Assembly: GCA_964489425.1 (NCBI GenBank)
Contig: CAZAYP010000009.1
Coordinates: forward strand, 1 to 64,000
Source of the DNA: CAZAYP01 sp964489425 [NCBI: uncultured Verrucomicrobiota bacterium]
GTDB taxonomy: Bacteria > Verrucomicrobiota > Kiritimatiellia > RZYC01
Direction of reading: 5' to 3'
Length of the DNA: 64,000 nucleotides
Shown here piece after piece: positions 8,726 through 21,000 of the stretch. The notes beneath the pieces are model-generated. The model did not search any database and was not told where the DNA came from. It worked only from the letters and a program-made list of their open reading frames with translations. The translations under genes and the position numbers were made by a program. How positions within the stretch are numbered: position 1 is the first letter of the stretch; each line of letters begins with the position of its first letter.

Positions 8726-11725
8726 TCAGGGCCACGGACTGCGGCTGCGCATTGTTTTATCATGCTCCGGCCCGGCCGTGCGGGCCAGGCGGAACCCGAT
8801 AAAGTTGTGGCCGCTACCCGGGCTTGAACTGAGTCGCAGCGCCACCCGGCAAGTGCCGGCATGGGCGTACCAGCTTCCGCCACGCAGCGTCCGGGCGGAT
8901 CCTGAGCTGGGGCCGTGCGGATCCGCTGCCGGCGATCGGCGGTAATATGCATTATCATACCAATCCCAGCACCATTCCCAGACATTGCCGGCCATATCCC
9001 GCAACCCATACTCGTTAGCCGCAAAGCTGCCCACCGGGCTGGTGTAAGGAAACGTCCCGTCGCGGAAGGCCGGGTGATAACCATTGCATGGACTCGTCTC
9101 ATACGTGAAGGCGTCCGCCGTGGCATAGTAATTCGCCCGCGTTTGCGCGATGGGTGCGGCAGCGTCCCATGGGAACCGGCGGTCCGCCGCCCCGCCCCGC
9201 GCGGCTTTTTCCCACTCGGCCTCGGTCGGCAGGCGATACCCGTCAGCCGCCCAGTTGCAATCCGGCACGCCGCGGCCGGTCCGGTACAAGCTCCCGCCCA
9301 CGGTGTAGCAAGGGTTCAGCCCTTCTTTCTGGCTGCGGGCGTTGCACCATTTGACCACATCGTGCCAGCTTACCGTGTGCACCGGGTGCTGCGGCCCCTT
9401 GCCGGAGCCAGGATGGTCAAAGCGGTAACCATGGGCCGCGGCCCAGGCGGACACCTCGGTCCACAAGGACCAGGTGACTTCGGAGGACCCCATGAAAAAT
9501 GCACTCACCCACACCGTATGCTGGGGCAACTCGTCGGCGTAGCCTTCGCTGGCCGGGAACACGTTGGTGGCGTTGCCGATCACCACGGGCCCGGAGGGGA
9601 TCAAAACCTCTTCTGGCGGTTCGGATCCCAGCAGCAGCAGGATCGCGCCGGCCACGGTCGCGCAAGCGGCGTTCCTTGCTGCCTGGTGCGAGCCTGCCGG
9701 AGCCCTGTGCAGGACGACCTGGGGTTGTGACGCCAGCGCCTCTGCTGCCGGGCTGCGCTCAATCGAATCCAGCGGCAGGTTGGTCACGGAAAGGGGATCG
9801 TTGGCCATGGTGTTGGCCTCGAGTTCCGCCAGGTTGCTCATCCGGTCGCCGTCCTTGTCCGCCGCGGCGTCCTGGAGGCCATTATTCAAGCCGTTGATGG
9901 TTTCGTAATAATCGTACACGCCATCGAAGTCCATATCGATACTGGCCTGGTCGAGCCAGTTCACGCCAACCCGCACGAACGTCAGGGTTTCGTAGAAGTA
10001 AGCGCCGGTTTCGTAGAGCAACGCAATGGTGCCATCGCGCAAAATGGTCATGGCGGAGTAGCTGGCCGGGCGGGCGTCGATCTGGCGGGCGATCGGCCAG
10101 GTGCGCCCCTCGTCCTCGCTGATGCGCAGGGTCATCTTCTCGCGCCCATCCCGCGAGGCGGGGTTGGCGAACAGCAGGCGGTTCTGGGCATGGCCGTCGA
10201 GCGTGGACGTGCAGCGGATGAAGCTGGCCTGGCAGATCGGATCAGGCAGGGCATAAGCGAACCTGGACCAGGTGCCGGCGCCCAGCGCTGCGCCAGGCGT
10301 GTAGGTGGACCAGGCGCGCTGGCCGACAAAAGCCCAGTTGCGAATCGACAGCATGAGTTGACCGCTGTTCAACTCCACGATCTGCGCCTCATTGCAGGGC
10401 GGCACGGCGTAGGGGTTGGCCGGCGGACTGATGCGCCACGTGGCGCCGTGATCGCGGCTGTAGATGAAGCAGGCATGCGGCTGGTAGTTCGCGCCCGCGC
10501 CGCGCAGCGGCGCGCTGTCATACTGCGAGGGAAAGACCAGCGTCCCGTCGCGCAACTGGATGCCATTGCCCGGACCCTGGAAAACCGCGCCCCATTGCCG
10601 GTTCACCTTGACCTGGGCCGTGATGTTGATGGGCGGCGACCAGGTCAGTCCATCGTCGTCGCTGCGCGTGAGCAGATACTGGCCGGTATCGTCGGGCGAG
10701 AGGCCGGGTCCGGATTCCCAGGCGCCACCATTGGGGCCGTGGGCCCAAAGGGCCGCCACCCAGATCGTGCCGGTTTCCCGGTCCACCAGCACGCAGGGAT
10801 CGCCCACGCCGTTGCCATACGGATCAAGGCGCCGGTCTAAATCCATGACGGTTAACATGGGGCCCCAGGTATTGCCATAATCGGTGCTGCGCAGGCAGCC
10901 AATGTCAATATTGGCGGGCACATCCGCCGGACTATCCCGGCGTATATCGAAAACGGCGAGAAGCGTTCCGTTCACCGTGGTGGCCAGGCCGGGAATGCGG
11001 TAGGTATTGACCCCATCGTCGCCGCGCTTGCGGATGGTGGACATGTAACAGGCGTTGCCGATGGTGAGCGCCGCGGCCGGCGCGGCAAGGCGCGGGGTTT
11101 TCCGCCCGCCCCCGGCGCCGGTGACGGTCACGCCCACCACCGCGGCCTTGATTTGATGGCCCCATGGCGCCCAACGCTGCGGCTCGATGGCGATCTGGAA
11201 ATGGTTCCCGCCTTCGACCAGTGGTTGGCATCCCGTCATGGCAATGCTTCCGGTCATCGGGCCGGTATAGTTGGCAAAAAGATGTTGCTTGGAGAATTCG
11301 CCCGCCGTCCCGGTATTGAAAACTTTGATCGCCTTGATCTCGCCGGGGTCTGTCGAACCGCTCAGGCTCAGCACAATTTCCGTGACCGCGATGGGATTGG
11401 TTTGGCCTTGCGTGGTGACCTGCAAGGACAATAGATCATGCAAACCAAAGTTGGGCACGGTGCGCGACGCCTGGCTAACCGTGCAGGAATCGTAGGTCAT
11501 GGCGCTGGTTGATGCGCTGCTCGCCGGACCCGCCCGCTGCGTCATGCCGCCCGGGCCGGTTGGGTCCTCGACGGAGAGGGGCGCGTCCGCAGCGCCGGTG
11601 AATCGCATGCCGGGGACCAGGGAATCCGGCGGCATGGCCAGGACGCAAGCCGGTGACCAGCACCAACCAGCCATCCACAAGACAAGCCACTTTCCGCCGC
11701 GCCCGCAGGAAATTATACGCCACAT
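8726..11725 (-). CDS. Secreted sialidase (GH33-like) fused to an FGE/SUMF1-like domain
   Basis: 999 residues with signal peptide 1-30 (LVLWMAGWCWSPACVLA). Residues 80-203 resemble the N-terminal domain of BNR-repeat neuraminidases. The propeller (225-590) has the arginine motif YRIP (242-245), four Asp boxes (STDYGNTW 280, SDDDGLTW 355, SRDHGATW 423, SEDEGRTW 536), an acidic NEAQIVEL (445-452) and a SYSAMT/LLYE pair (Tyr556, Glu572) where the nucleophile region is expected, so exo-alpha-sialidase activity is likely. A Ca-binding-like DMDFDG/DKDGDRMSN linker (598-630) follows, then a short hydrophobic stretch (689-699). Residues 705-982 are an FGE-sulfatase domain (RLPTEAEWEKAARGG, MAGNVWEWCWD, RGGSW, GFRLAR). 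Its first expected active-site cysteine is Ala (WYAHAGTC), so formylglycine-generating activity is doubtful and ligand binding is more likely. No strong SD precedes the ATG. Confidence 0.88.
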   Translation of the reverse strand: MWRIISCGRGGKWLVLWMAGWCWSPACVLAMPPDSLVPGMRFTGAADAPLSVEDPTGPGGMTQRAGPASSASTSAMTYDSCTVSQASRTVPNFGLHDLLSLQVTTQGQTNPIAVTEIVLSLSGSTDPGEIKAIKVFNTGTAGEFSKQHLFANYTGPMTGSIAMTGCQPLVEGGNHFQIAIEPQRWAPWGHQIKAAVVGVTVTGAGGGRKTPRLAAPAAALTIGNACYMSTIRKRGDDGVNTYRIPGLATTVNGTLLAVFDIRRDSPADVPANIDIGCLRSTDYGNTWGPMLTVMDLDRRLDPYGNGVGDPCVLVDRETGTIWVAALWAHGPNGGAWESGPGLSPDDTGQYLLTRSDDDGLTWSPPINITAQVKVNRQWGAVFQGPGNGIQLRDGTLVFPSQYDSAPLRGAGANYQPHACFIYSRDHGATWRISPPANPYAVPPCNEAQIVELNSGQLMLSIRNWAFVGQRAWSTYTPGAALGAGTWSRFAYALPDPICQASFIRCTSTLDGHAQNRLLFANPASRDGREKMTLRISEDEGRTWPIARQIDARPASYSAMTILRDGTIALLYETGAYFYETLTFVRVGVNWLDQASIDMDFDGVYDYYETINGLNNGLQDAAADKDGDRMSNLAELEANTMANDPLSVTNLPLDSIERSPAAEALASQPQVVLHRAPAGSHQAARNAACATVAGAILLLLGSEPPEEVLIPSGPVVIGNATNVFPASEGYADELPQHTVWVSAFFMGSSEVTWSLWTEVSAWAAAHGYRFDHPGSGKGPQHPVHTVSWHDVVKWCNARSQKEGLNPCYTVGGSLYRTGRGVPDCNWAADGYRLPTEAEWEKAARGGAADRRFPWDAAAPIAQTRANYYATADAFTYETSPCNGYHPAFRDGTFPYTSPVGSFAANEYGLRDMAGNVWEWCWDWYDNAYYRRSPAADPHGPSSGSARTLRGGSWYAHAGTCRVALRLSSSPGSGHNFIGFRLARTAGPEHDKTMRSRSPWP

Positions 11726-11903
11726 GCCATTTCAACCGGTCCCATAAACCAACTGGCCGCCCCAGGATGAAGCCGCCATGACCATGGCCTGAAGTGTATA
11801 GCCAGTTCCAAGGCATAATGCACTGAAGAATTGATGCCCGAGCCGGGCCGGCCATAGCGCGTTAATCAATTTCATGGCCATCAGGCGGCACGGGCGGCGC
11901 AGC

Positions 11904-11934
11904 CAAGTGGGGCGGAACCTCCTGACCCGCCGGT
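11904..11934. repeat. 31-bp interspersed repeat, copy 2
   Basis: Second copy of the element at 8677, matching at about 26 of 31 positions. Here it lies about 70 bp upstream of the promoter-like element of the gene at 12035. Confidence 0.5.
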
Positions 11935-11976
11935 TCCGGCACCTCCGAACCCGCGTCTGCGCTGTCGCGTCTGCGC

Positions 11977-12005
11977 TTGCCTTCTGTCCGCAGACACGGC
12001 ACATT
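11977..12005 (+). promoter_or_regulatory. Promoter-like element TTGCCT-N17-CACATT
   Basis: The -35-like TTGCCT at 11977-11982 and -10-like CACATT at 12000-12005 are separated by exactly 17 bp, preceded by CGC and with CGG just before the second box, as at five other genes here. Predicted transcription start is about 12012, which favours the ATG at 12035 over that at 12020. Confidence 0.6.
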
Positions 12006-12034
12006 TCCCCTGATTAAAAATGGGAGCAACCAGG

Positions 12035-15000
12035 ATGAAGACAGAGCCCTTGAGCGAGCGGAACGGCGGCAACAAACGGGTTTTCCAAACATTGGAAAAA
12101 CCTGATCGATCTTTTCCAAACATTGGAAAAATTCAGGGCCGGTTTTCCAAACATTGGAAAATCGCGCTGGCGGCCCTGCTGGCCCTGCTCGGCGCCAGCG
12201 GGTGGGCCATGGCCCAGTCCTGCGCCACCTTGGCCGACGCCACCCACGCGCCGGCCTTCGCCTGGGCCACCGCCGGCGACGCCAACTGGTTCGCCCAGAC
12301 CAACTACACCCGCGACGGCTCCTGCGCGGCCATGTCGGGCGACATCGCGGATGACCAGGCGAGCTGGATCGAGACCGTGGTGACCGGCCGCGGCGGGATC
12401 ACCTTCCACTGGAAAGTGTCCTCCGAGGAAGGGTGGGACTGGCTGGAATTCCATGTTAACGGGACGCTGACCAACCGGATCTCCGGGGAAGTCGACTGGC
12501 AGCAACAGCAGTACGACCTGGAATCCGGCGTCAGCACCTTGCGCTGGGTGTACGCCAAGGACGGGTCGGTGAGCGAGGGCGCGGACGCCGGCTGGATGAC
12601 GGATTTCGAGTTCTTCCCGTACACCGGCCGGGTGATGATGGCGCGCGGCGACTTGGCGTTCGGCAAGGTGGCCCTGACCAGCACGGCCACGCGGGTGTTC
12701 ACGTTGCGCAGCCTGGGCGATGAGGACGTCCTGGTGACCGACATCCGGGCGCCGGCCGGGTTCGCGGCGGCGCCGACGAGCTTCGTGCTGCCGGCCGGGG
12801 CAATGAGCAACATCAGCGTGACCTTCGCGCCCACCGAGCCGATCATCTACACCGGCGCGGTCGAGGTGGTGAGCGACGCCCAGGCGGGCGTGACCATCCT
12901 GCCGGTATCGGGGACCGGCGCGATCGTGGCCGACCGCTACGTGTGGCTGGACAGCCCAAGCCCGGCGGCGCCCTACACCAACTGGGCCATGGCCGCACAC
13001 ACGCTCCAGGCCGCGCTGGACGTGGCCGGCGAGATGGACACGGTCTGGGTGACCAACGGCGTGTACGACCAGGGCGGCGCGTTCTGCGCCGACGTCACCA
13101 ACCGGGCCGTGGTGCCCACGGGAGCGGTGCTGCGCAGCGTCAACGGGCCGGCGGTGACCTTTATCAAGGGCGCGGCTGACCTGGCCGCAGGCACGAACTA
13201 TCTCGGTTGCGGCCCGGCGGCCGTGCGCGGCGTCGCCCTGCTGGGCAGCGCGACCCTGCAGGGATTCACGGTCTGCGGCGGGCACTCGGCCCGGAGTGGG
13301 TCTGATTTCGCAGACACCGGCGGCGGGGTGGTGGGGATGCTGGAGGAGGTCCTGGCCGGCCAGGTCGTGGACTGCGTGGTCACCGGCAATGCGGCGATGG
13401 TCGGCGGGGGCGTGGCGGGAGTGCTGGCCACGGGTTGCCTGATCGCCAACAACGCGGCCCAGCAAGGCGGCGGCGCGGCCGCGGTGGCCTTGACCGGCTG
13501 CCGGGTGATCGGCAACACGGCTATGATCGGGGGCGGCCTGATGGAAGGCCTGGTGGACCATTGCTGGTTCGTGGGCAACCAGGCCAGCCTGTACGGCGGC
13601 GGCGCGGCCGGAGTCATCGCAAGCAACTGCGTGATCGCGCTCAACAGCGCCTATATTGGCGGGGGCGTCTACCACCAGCTCATGGACCCGGAAGACAGCC
13701 CCGGCCTGGTCAACTGCACCGTGGTGGGCAACCAGGCCCTGGGCGCGGGCGGGGTGATCGAGGCTTCGGCGGTCAACAGCGTGATCTACGGCAACCGCGC
13801 GCAGCTGTATCCCAACTGGGTGGAAGAGGAAGACGAGGGCTTCTTCACGGCCTGTTGCACCGCGCCCATGCCCGCGCGCTCCAACGACGTGGCCAACATC
13901 ACCAACGATCCGCGGCTGGTCTCGTTCAGCGACCCGCACCTGCTGCCGGATTCGCCCTGCCTCGCCGCCGGCACCAACCAGGCTTGGATGGCCACGGCCG
14001 TGGACATGGACGGCGAACCGCGCCTGGACGGCGCGTTGGTGGACATCGGCGCCGACGAGTTCTGGGCCAACGGCCTGACCGACGTCTTGTCCGTGGCCAT
14101 CTCGGTGCCGCTGGATTACACGCCGCATCCCCCGGGTCCGTTGCGGGCCGCGGCGCCTTCGGCCAGCCCCGTGACCACGCCGGGCTACCCGGTCACGTTG
14201 CTGGCGGTGATCACCGGGCGCTGCCAGCAGACCCTCTGGGACATGGGCGACGGCTTGCGCCTGACCAACCTGGCCAGCGTGATCCACGCCTACACGAACA
14301 TCGGCAGCTTTGAAGTCTGGCTGACCGCCAGCAACCTGGCCGGCACCGCCTCGGCGGTGGCGACGGTGCAGGTGGTGGACGCGAACTATTACGTCGCCAC
14401 CAACGGCAGCGACGCGGCCGACGGCCGCTCCTGGGCCACGGCCAAGCAGACCATCCAGGCGGCCGTGGACGCCTGCCGGGTGCCCGGCGGCACGGTCTGG
14501 GTCAGCAACGGCGTGTACGCGGCGGGCAGCCGGATGTTTTACGGCAACCTGACGCGGGTGGTGATCACCAACCCGGTCACGGTGCGCAGCGTCAACGGCC
14601 ACGCGGTGACCATCATCCGCGGGGAGGCCGACCCGGCGGTGACCAACTACCCCGGGGTCGGCTCCAACGCGGTGCGGTGCGCCGGCCTCGACTGGGGCGC
14701 AACCCTGGTGGGGTTCACCCTCGAGCAGGGCATGGCGTATGAGGGCGGGGGCGTCTATTTCTCGCTGGCGTTCGGCGGCGGCAGCTCCGTTTCCAACTGC
14801 GTCATCCGCGACTGCGCGGCGCTGGGTAACGGCGGCGGCGCGTGGCGCGGCCTGTTCGGCCACTGCACGTTCCTGGACAACTACGCCGGTTCGCAGGGCG
14901 GCGGGGCCTACGCGAGCGAGCTGTGGCATACGCGCCTGGTGGGCAACCGCGCGAATTACGGCGGCGGGCTGCGCAGCGGCATGGCCTACAACTGCCTGTT

Positions 15001-18000
15001 CACCGGCAATGCGGCGGCCCAGGGCGGGGGCGCGGCGCGGAGCGCGACGCTCTACAACTGCACCGTGGCCGGCAACAGCGCGCTCGTGGCCGGCGGCGTC
15101 GACGACGGCGCGTGCTACAACACCATCGTCTATTTCAACGAGGCGGCGTTCGGCGCCAACTGGGATCCCGGCTCGGACACCTACCTGCACCACAGCTGCG
15201 TCACCCCGCCGCCCGAGGCGGGCGTCGGCAACTTCGCCCAGGACCCGCAGATCACCGGGTTCAGCGACCCGCACCTACTCGCCGGGTCGCCCTGCCGCGG
15301 CGCGGGCGTCACCCAGGCCTGGATGGCCGCCACGACCGATTTCGACGGCGAGCCGCGCCGCAACGGCCTGGCCGTAGACGTGGGCTGCGACGAGTTTTAC
15401 GCCGCCGGCTGCACCGACGTGCTCCAGGTGGCCGTGGGCTTCCCCTACGGCGCGCGCGCAGCCGTGGGCGGGGCCTTACCCATGCTGGCCGATGTGCGCG
15501 GCCGCGCCCTGGCCCTGGTGTGGGACTTCGGCGACGGCGGCGGCGCGCTCAACCAGGCCCGCCCGACCCACGCCTATGCCGCGGGCGGCAACTATAATGT
15601 CACCCTGTCGGCCGCCAACCTCAAGGGCAGTATCGCGGCCGTGGCCACGGCGCGGGTCGAGACCGCCACCTGGCACGTGGCGCCCTCGGGCGACGACGCG
15701 GCCGACGGCCTCTCCTGGGCCGCGCCCAAGCAGACCATCCAGGCGGCGGTCAACGCCGCGGCGTACGGCGGCCAGGTGCTGGTGAGCAACGGCGTCTATG
15801 CGGCCGGCGCGCATGCCTACGGGGCCATGGTCACTTCCAACCGCGTGATCCTGACCAACGCCGTCAGCCTGCGCAGCGTCAACGGCCCGGCGGTCACGGT
15901 CATCGCCGGCACGCCGGCGGACCAGCCGGACGCGGTGCGCTGCCTGCTGCTGGGGCCGGGCGCGCGCGCGGCCGGCTTCGCACTGACCAACGGCCACACC
16001 TCCGCCGAGGGCGAGATCGAGCACGGCGGCGGCGCCTTCTGCATGGATGCGTCCGCCACGCTGAGCAACTGCGTGGTGAGCGGCTGCGAGGCGGCGCAAA
16101 ATGGCGGCGGGGTTTTCCAGGGCACGGTCTATAACTCCTGCCTGCACAGCAACCGGGCCATCGATGGCGGCGGGGCCTGCGACGCGCTCCTGGTGGACTG
16201 CCTGGTGGTCGGCAACCACGCCGCCTGGCGTCACGGCGGCGGGGCCGGCGGCGGTTGGGCCACGCGGACCGAATTCGTCAACAACTACGCGAAATACAAC
16301 GGCGGCGCCGCCAACTCGACCCTGCTTTCCAACTGCGTCCTGCGCGGCAACGCGGCCGGACAGCAAGGCGGCGGCCTGTACGGCAGCACGGCCTGGAACT
16401 GCCTGCTGGCCGGCAACACCGCCGTGCAGGCGGGCGGCGGCGCGGTCGACTCGGATCTGCTCAACTGCACCCTGGCCGGCAACTCCAGCGGCGTGCGCGA
16501 CGGCAGCATGCTCAACTGCGTGGCGTACGGCAACACCGCCGGCAACTGGCAGGCCGCCGACAGTTCCAACTACCAGTACACCTGCACCACCCCCCTGCCC
16601 CTCGGCGCCCATTGCATCACCAGCGCGCCCGCGCTGGACGCGGCGTACCGGCTGACCGGCGCCTCGCCCTGCATTGACGCCGGCCTCAACCAACCCTGGA
16701 TGATCGGGGCCCGCGACCTGGCCGGCACCAACCGCATCATTCATGGCACCGTGGACATGGGCGCGTACGAGTTCACTTTCGTGGCCGGCGGGCTCATCGC
16801 CGGGTTCAGCGGCGCCGACGTGTCCCTGGTGTGGGATGCGGTGCCCGGCGCGACCAACTACCTGGTCTACCGCTCAACGTCGGCCACCCCGCCCGGCGCC
16901 GCGCTGGCGCAGGTGGGCATTGCGACGGCGTGGCTCGACACCACCGCCGCGGCCGGCACGTGCTATTATTATTGGATTCGCGCCCAGGTGGACGGCGTGA
17001 TCTACGACTACAGCGCGCCGGCCTATTACTGCCCGCCCGGCCCGGTGGGCCAGCATACCCGCTACGTCTGGACCAACAGCCCCGCCCCGCAAGCCCCCTA
17101 CACCAACTGGGCCACCGCCGCCCACACCCTCCAGGACGCGGCCGACGAGGCCGAGAACGGCGACCTGGTCCTGGCGGCCGACGGCATCTACGACCAGGGG
17201 GGTGGCCCTTACGACGATGCGGACCTGACCTATGCCCGCCTGGTGATTAACAAGGACATCACCGTGCGCTCGCTCAACGGGCCGGCCACCACAACCATCA
17301 TCGGCGCCCCGGGAGACTACACCGACCCGCAGAACATCACCAACGCCTACCGCTGCCTGGTCATCGGCCGCGGGCACGCGGGCGCGGTGGTGGACGGGTT
17401 CTTCCTGGCCGGCGGTCACACCTTTGACGGCACGGGCGGCTACTCGGCCACGCCCGGCGACCCGGTCGGCGGCGGCGCGCTGCTGCTGGCCGGCACCCTG
17501 ACCAACTGCTTCGTGGCCGACAACCGGGCCATCACCGCGGGCGGCGTGGGCTTCATCTGCTTTGAGACCGGGGCCCAGGCGCGCCTGACCCATTGCGTGG
17601 TGGACGACAACACCGCCCACTACGCCGGCGGCATCATGGGCATGGGCGCCCTGAGCATCCAGAACTGCATCGTGAGCGGCAACCGGGCGCTGCGCGAGGA
17701 GACCGGCCGCGGCGGCCGGGTGGGCGGCGTGGAGCTGCTCGGGTTCCGTGACCCCGAGACGCTGGAAATCACCGTGGGCACGCTGCGCCAGACGGTGATT
17801 GTCGGCAACTTTTCCGAAAGCGAGACGGATGGCGGCGGCGGCGTCATGTTGGACGGCGGCCACGTGGTCAACTGCACGATCGTCGACAACCGGTCGCGCG
17901 CCGCGGGCGGCGGCCTGCTGTTCGTCCAGGGCGAAACCAACATCTATTCGCTGGTCAACAACATCATCTATTACAACAGCGCCCCGCTGGGCCCCAACTA

Positions 18001-21000
18001 TTACGTGGACGGCCCCGGGTCGCTGGCCATGACCGCCTGCTGCGCAACCCCGGCCGCGCCCGGCGTCATGACCAACGCGCCGCTGCTGGCCGGGTTGGAG
18101 AATCCACACCTGCTGCCGGCCTCGCCCTGCATCGCGGCCGGCGACGCCGCGGCCGTGCTCGCGGGAGAAACCGACATCGACGGCGAGCCGCGCCTGGCCC
18201 CGGGCAACACCGTGGACATCGGGTGCGACCAGGTGGTGCTGACCAACATGACCGGCGCCCTGGACGTGGCCATCGGCGTGGCCTACTCGAACGTGGTGGC
18301 CGGCGCGGTCGTGCCGCTGTATTCCGACGTGGAAGGCAAGGCCCTCTCCTTGGAATGGACCGTGGCCACCAACGGCGGGTCGTTCACCGTCACCAACGAG
18401 CTGAGCATCGCGCCCCGCTGGAGCGAGCCCGGCACCTACGCGGTCGTGCTGGCGGCGGCCAACCTGTCGACGGCCGGCGCCGCGACCGTGACGGTGACGG
18501 TGGTCGCGAACTTCACCAACTTCGTGTCGCTCACCGGCGCGCACGTGGCGCCCTACACCAACTGGGCCATGGCCGCCACCAACATCCAGACCGCGGTCAA
18601 CGCCTGCTACGGCGGCGGCATGACCCGCGTCGCGGCCGGGCGGTTCGTGCTGGATTCCGCGCTCAACGTGCAGACGCCCATTCACCTGCGCGGCGACGGC
18701 GGTTGGGGCGCCACCGTCCTGACGCGCGGGAACACCGAGCATGCGTTGCTGGTGCTCAACCATCCGGACGCGCTCGTGGAGAACGTCATGCTGACCAACG
18801 GCGTGAGCGCGTATGGCGGCGGCGCCCTGGTGCTGGCCGGCACGCTGCGCTCGGCGCAGGTCACCGGCTGCTACGCCACCCACGCCGGCGGCGGCGTCAA
18901 GCTGCTCGGCAACGCCGTGCTGGACGAGTGCTATCTCGCGGGCAACCTGGCCCAGGGCGAGGGCGGCGGCGTGTACGCCAACCAGGCGGCAATCGTGAGC
19001 AGTTGCTTCATCATCGGGAACGAGGCCCGCGGCACGGCCGGCGAAGGCGGCGGCGGGGGCGGCGGCGCTTTCCTCGCCGGCGACGCCGAGATCCGCGACA
19101 GCATGGTCAGCGGCAACCTCGGCTGGACCGCCGGCGGCGTGATGCTCTACGACGGCGGCACGGCCCGCAACTGCACCATCCTGCGCAACCGCGCCTATGG
19201 CACCGCCGGCGGCCTCTTCAACGGGGGCGGCGCGCTCTACAACAACATCATCTACTACAACACCGCCCAGACCGACCCCAACACCTTCAATTCCGGTACC
19301 GCGGTCTACAACTGCTCCACGCCCCTGATCAGCGGCGCGGGCAACATCGACGCCGCGCCCATGATCATGGGCCACTTCAATCCCTGCCTGGTGGCGGCCT
19401 CGCCTTGCATCAACGCCGGCAGCACCAACTACGTGGTGGCCGGCCAGGTGGACATCTATGCCCGGCCGCGGGTGTACAACGGCCAGGTGGACATGGGGTG
19501 CTATGAGTACAATCCCACCAACATCGGCGGCGCGATCGGCGTGGCGATCGACGGCGAAGCCGGGACCCTCGTCAACGAGCCGCTCGACCTGTATGCCGAC
19601 GTCCACGGCGAGGCCCTGGGCTTCGTCTGGGCCATTGCCCGCGAAGACGGCTCGACCCAACAGGTGGCCAACGCGTACCAGGTCACCCTGACCTGGACCA
19701 ACGCCGGCGCGTATCCCGTGACGCTGACCGCATATAACCTGGAGTACACCAACACCTGCACCCAGGTCGTCCAGGTTGTCGCGGCCGGGTTCGTGAACTA
19801 CGCCTCGCTCCAGGGCGCGCACATTGCGCCGTTCACCAACTGGGCCATGGCCGCCACCAATATCCAAGCCGCGGTGGACGCCTGCTACGCCCACGGCACG
19901 GTCATGGTGAACACCGGCGTGTTCATGCAGACGTCCGAACTGGCGCTGGACGTGCCGGTCAAGGTCCAGGGCGTCAGTCCCGAGCCTAATGCCACCGTGC
20001 TGGATGCCGACCGCGGGCAACGCGTGGTGTCCATCACGCACGCCGCTGCCGTGCTGCGCGACGTGACGTTACGGGGCGCGCTGGGCAACAATGGCGCCGG
20101 GCTGTTCATGACCGCCGGGCTGGCCAGCAACCTCGTCATCACCGGGTGCGGCCACCCGGACACCACGGAAGTTGCCGGGGCCTACCTGCAGGGCGACAGC
20201 GTGCTGGCGCACTCGCTGATCATCAGCAACCAGGCCAGGACCATCGCCGGGGCCCGCCTGGCCAACAACGCGCGGATGCGGCACTGCCGGGTGCGGTTCA
20301 ACGAGGCGGCCGGCGACTGTGCCGGGGTGTTCCTCGAGCATGACGCCCGGGTTGACGACACGGAGATCAGTGGAAACCTGGTCCACCTGGGCTTTGCCGG
20401 CGGCGTATTCTTCGATCACGGCGGCATGGTGGCCAACAGCCGCATCTCCAGCAACGCCGCCAGCCAGGGCGTGGGCGCCACCTTCAACCAGGGCGGTTTG
20501 CTCACCAACTCGATCGTCGAATTCGGCTGGGGCTTCTTCAACGCCGCGGGCGTGTGGATGGAGGCCGCCGGCCGCATCGACCACTGCATCCTCCAGTCCA
20601 ACACCTGCGCGGAAGGCAACGGCGGCGCCGGCCTGCTCAGCTCGGGCGGCGTGATCGTGGACTCCATCATCCGCGGCAACCGCGCCACCACCGGCGGCGG
20701 GCTCAAGCTGCAGAACGGCGGCCTGGTCGAGGACTGCCGCTTCGAGGGCAACCAGGCGCAAAACGCCGACACGGTCAACGCGGCCGGCGGCGCCGGCCTG
20801 GTGCTCAACGGCGGCACCTTCAACCGCTGCAAGTTCATCAACAACTCGTCCGAGATGAGCGCCGGCGCGCTGCACCTGGAAAGCGGCGGCGAGGCCCAAA
20901 ACTGCCTGTTCTACAACAATTCGGCGGCGGACCGCGGCGGCGCCGTGTACCTCACCCGCAATCCCAACGGCGTGCAGGAGGACGGCAAGCTGTTGGGCTG

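Larger units (their letters stand above)
11726..12034. other. Divergent intergenic region between sialidase and giant gene
   Basis: Holds a 31-bp interspersed repeat copy and the promoter-like element for the rightward gene. A 49-residue minus-strand frame (11732-11875, starting MKLINALW, stop just before the sialidase start) is present, but has no convincing SD or similarity. No promoter for the sialidase was recognised. Confidence 0.5.

Noticed and set aside
11732-11875. 49-codon minus-strand frame before the sialidase
   Set aside because: No SD, no similarity recognised, and part of an intergenic region with repeats. A leader peptide is possible but unsupported.
12020-12034. ATG at 12020 as start of the giant gene
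   Set aside because: It would lie about 8 nt from the predicted transcription start without an SD, and it breaks the conserved 46-nt distance to the palindrome array seen at 12035, 21858 and 61863.
12081-12161. CRISPR-like array
   Set aside because: Only three 19-bp palindromic units with 12-bp separators, inside a coding region at a fixed distance from the start, and no cas genes.
12014-15274. Very long minus-strand open frame (1086 codons), and similar ones opposite 16874-20041 and 42703-46347
   Set aside because: These are the reverse complement of high-GC repetitive beta-helix coding sequence. Their translations are His/Arg/Gly/Ala-rich with no domain, no SD and no signal peptide, while the plus-strand frames have clear domains.
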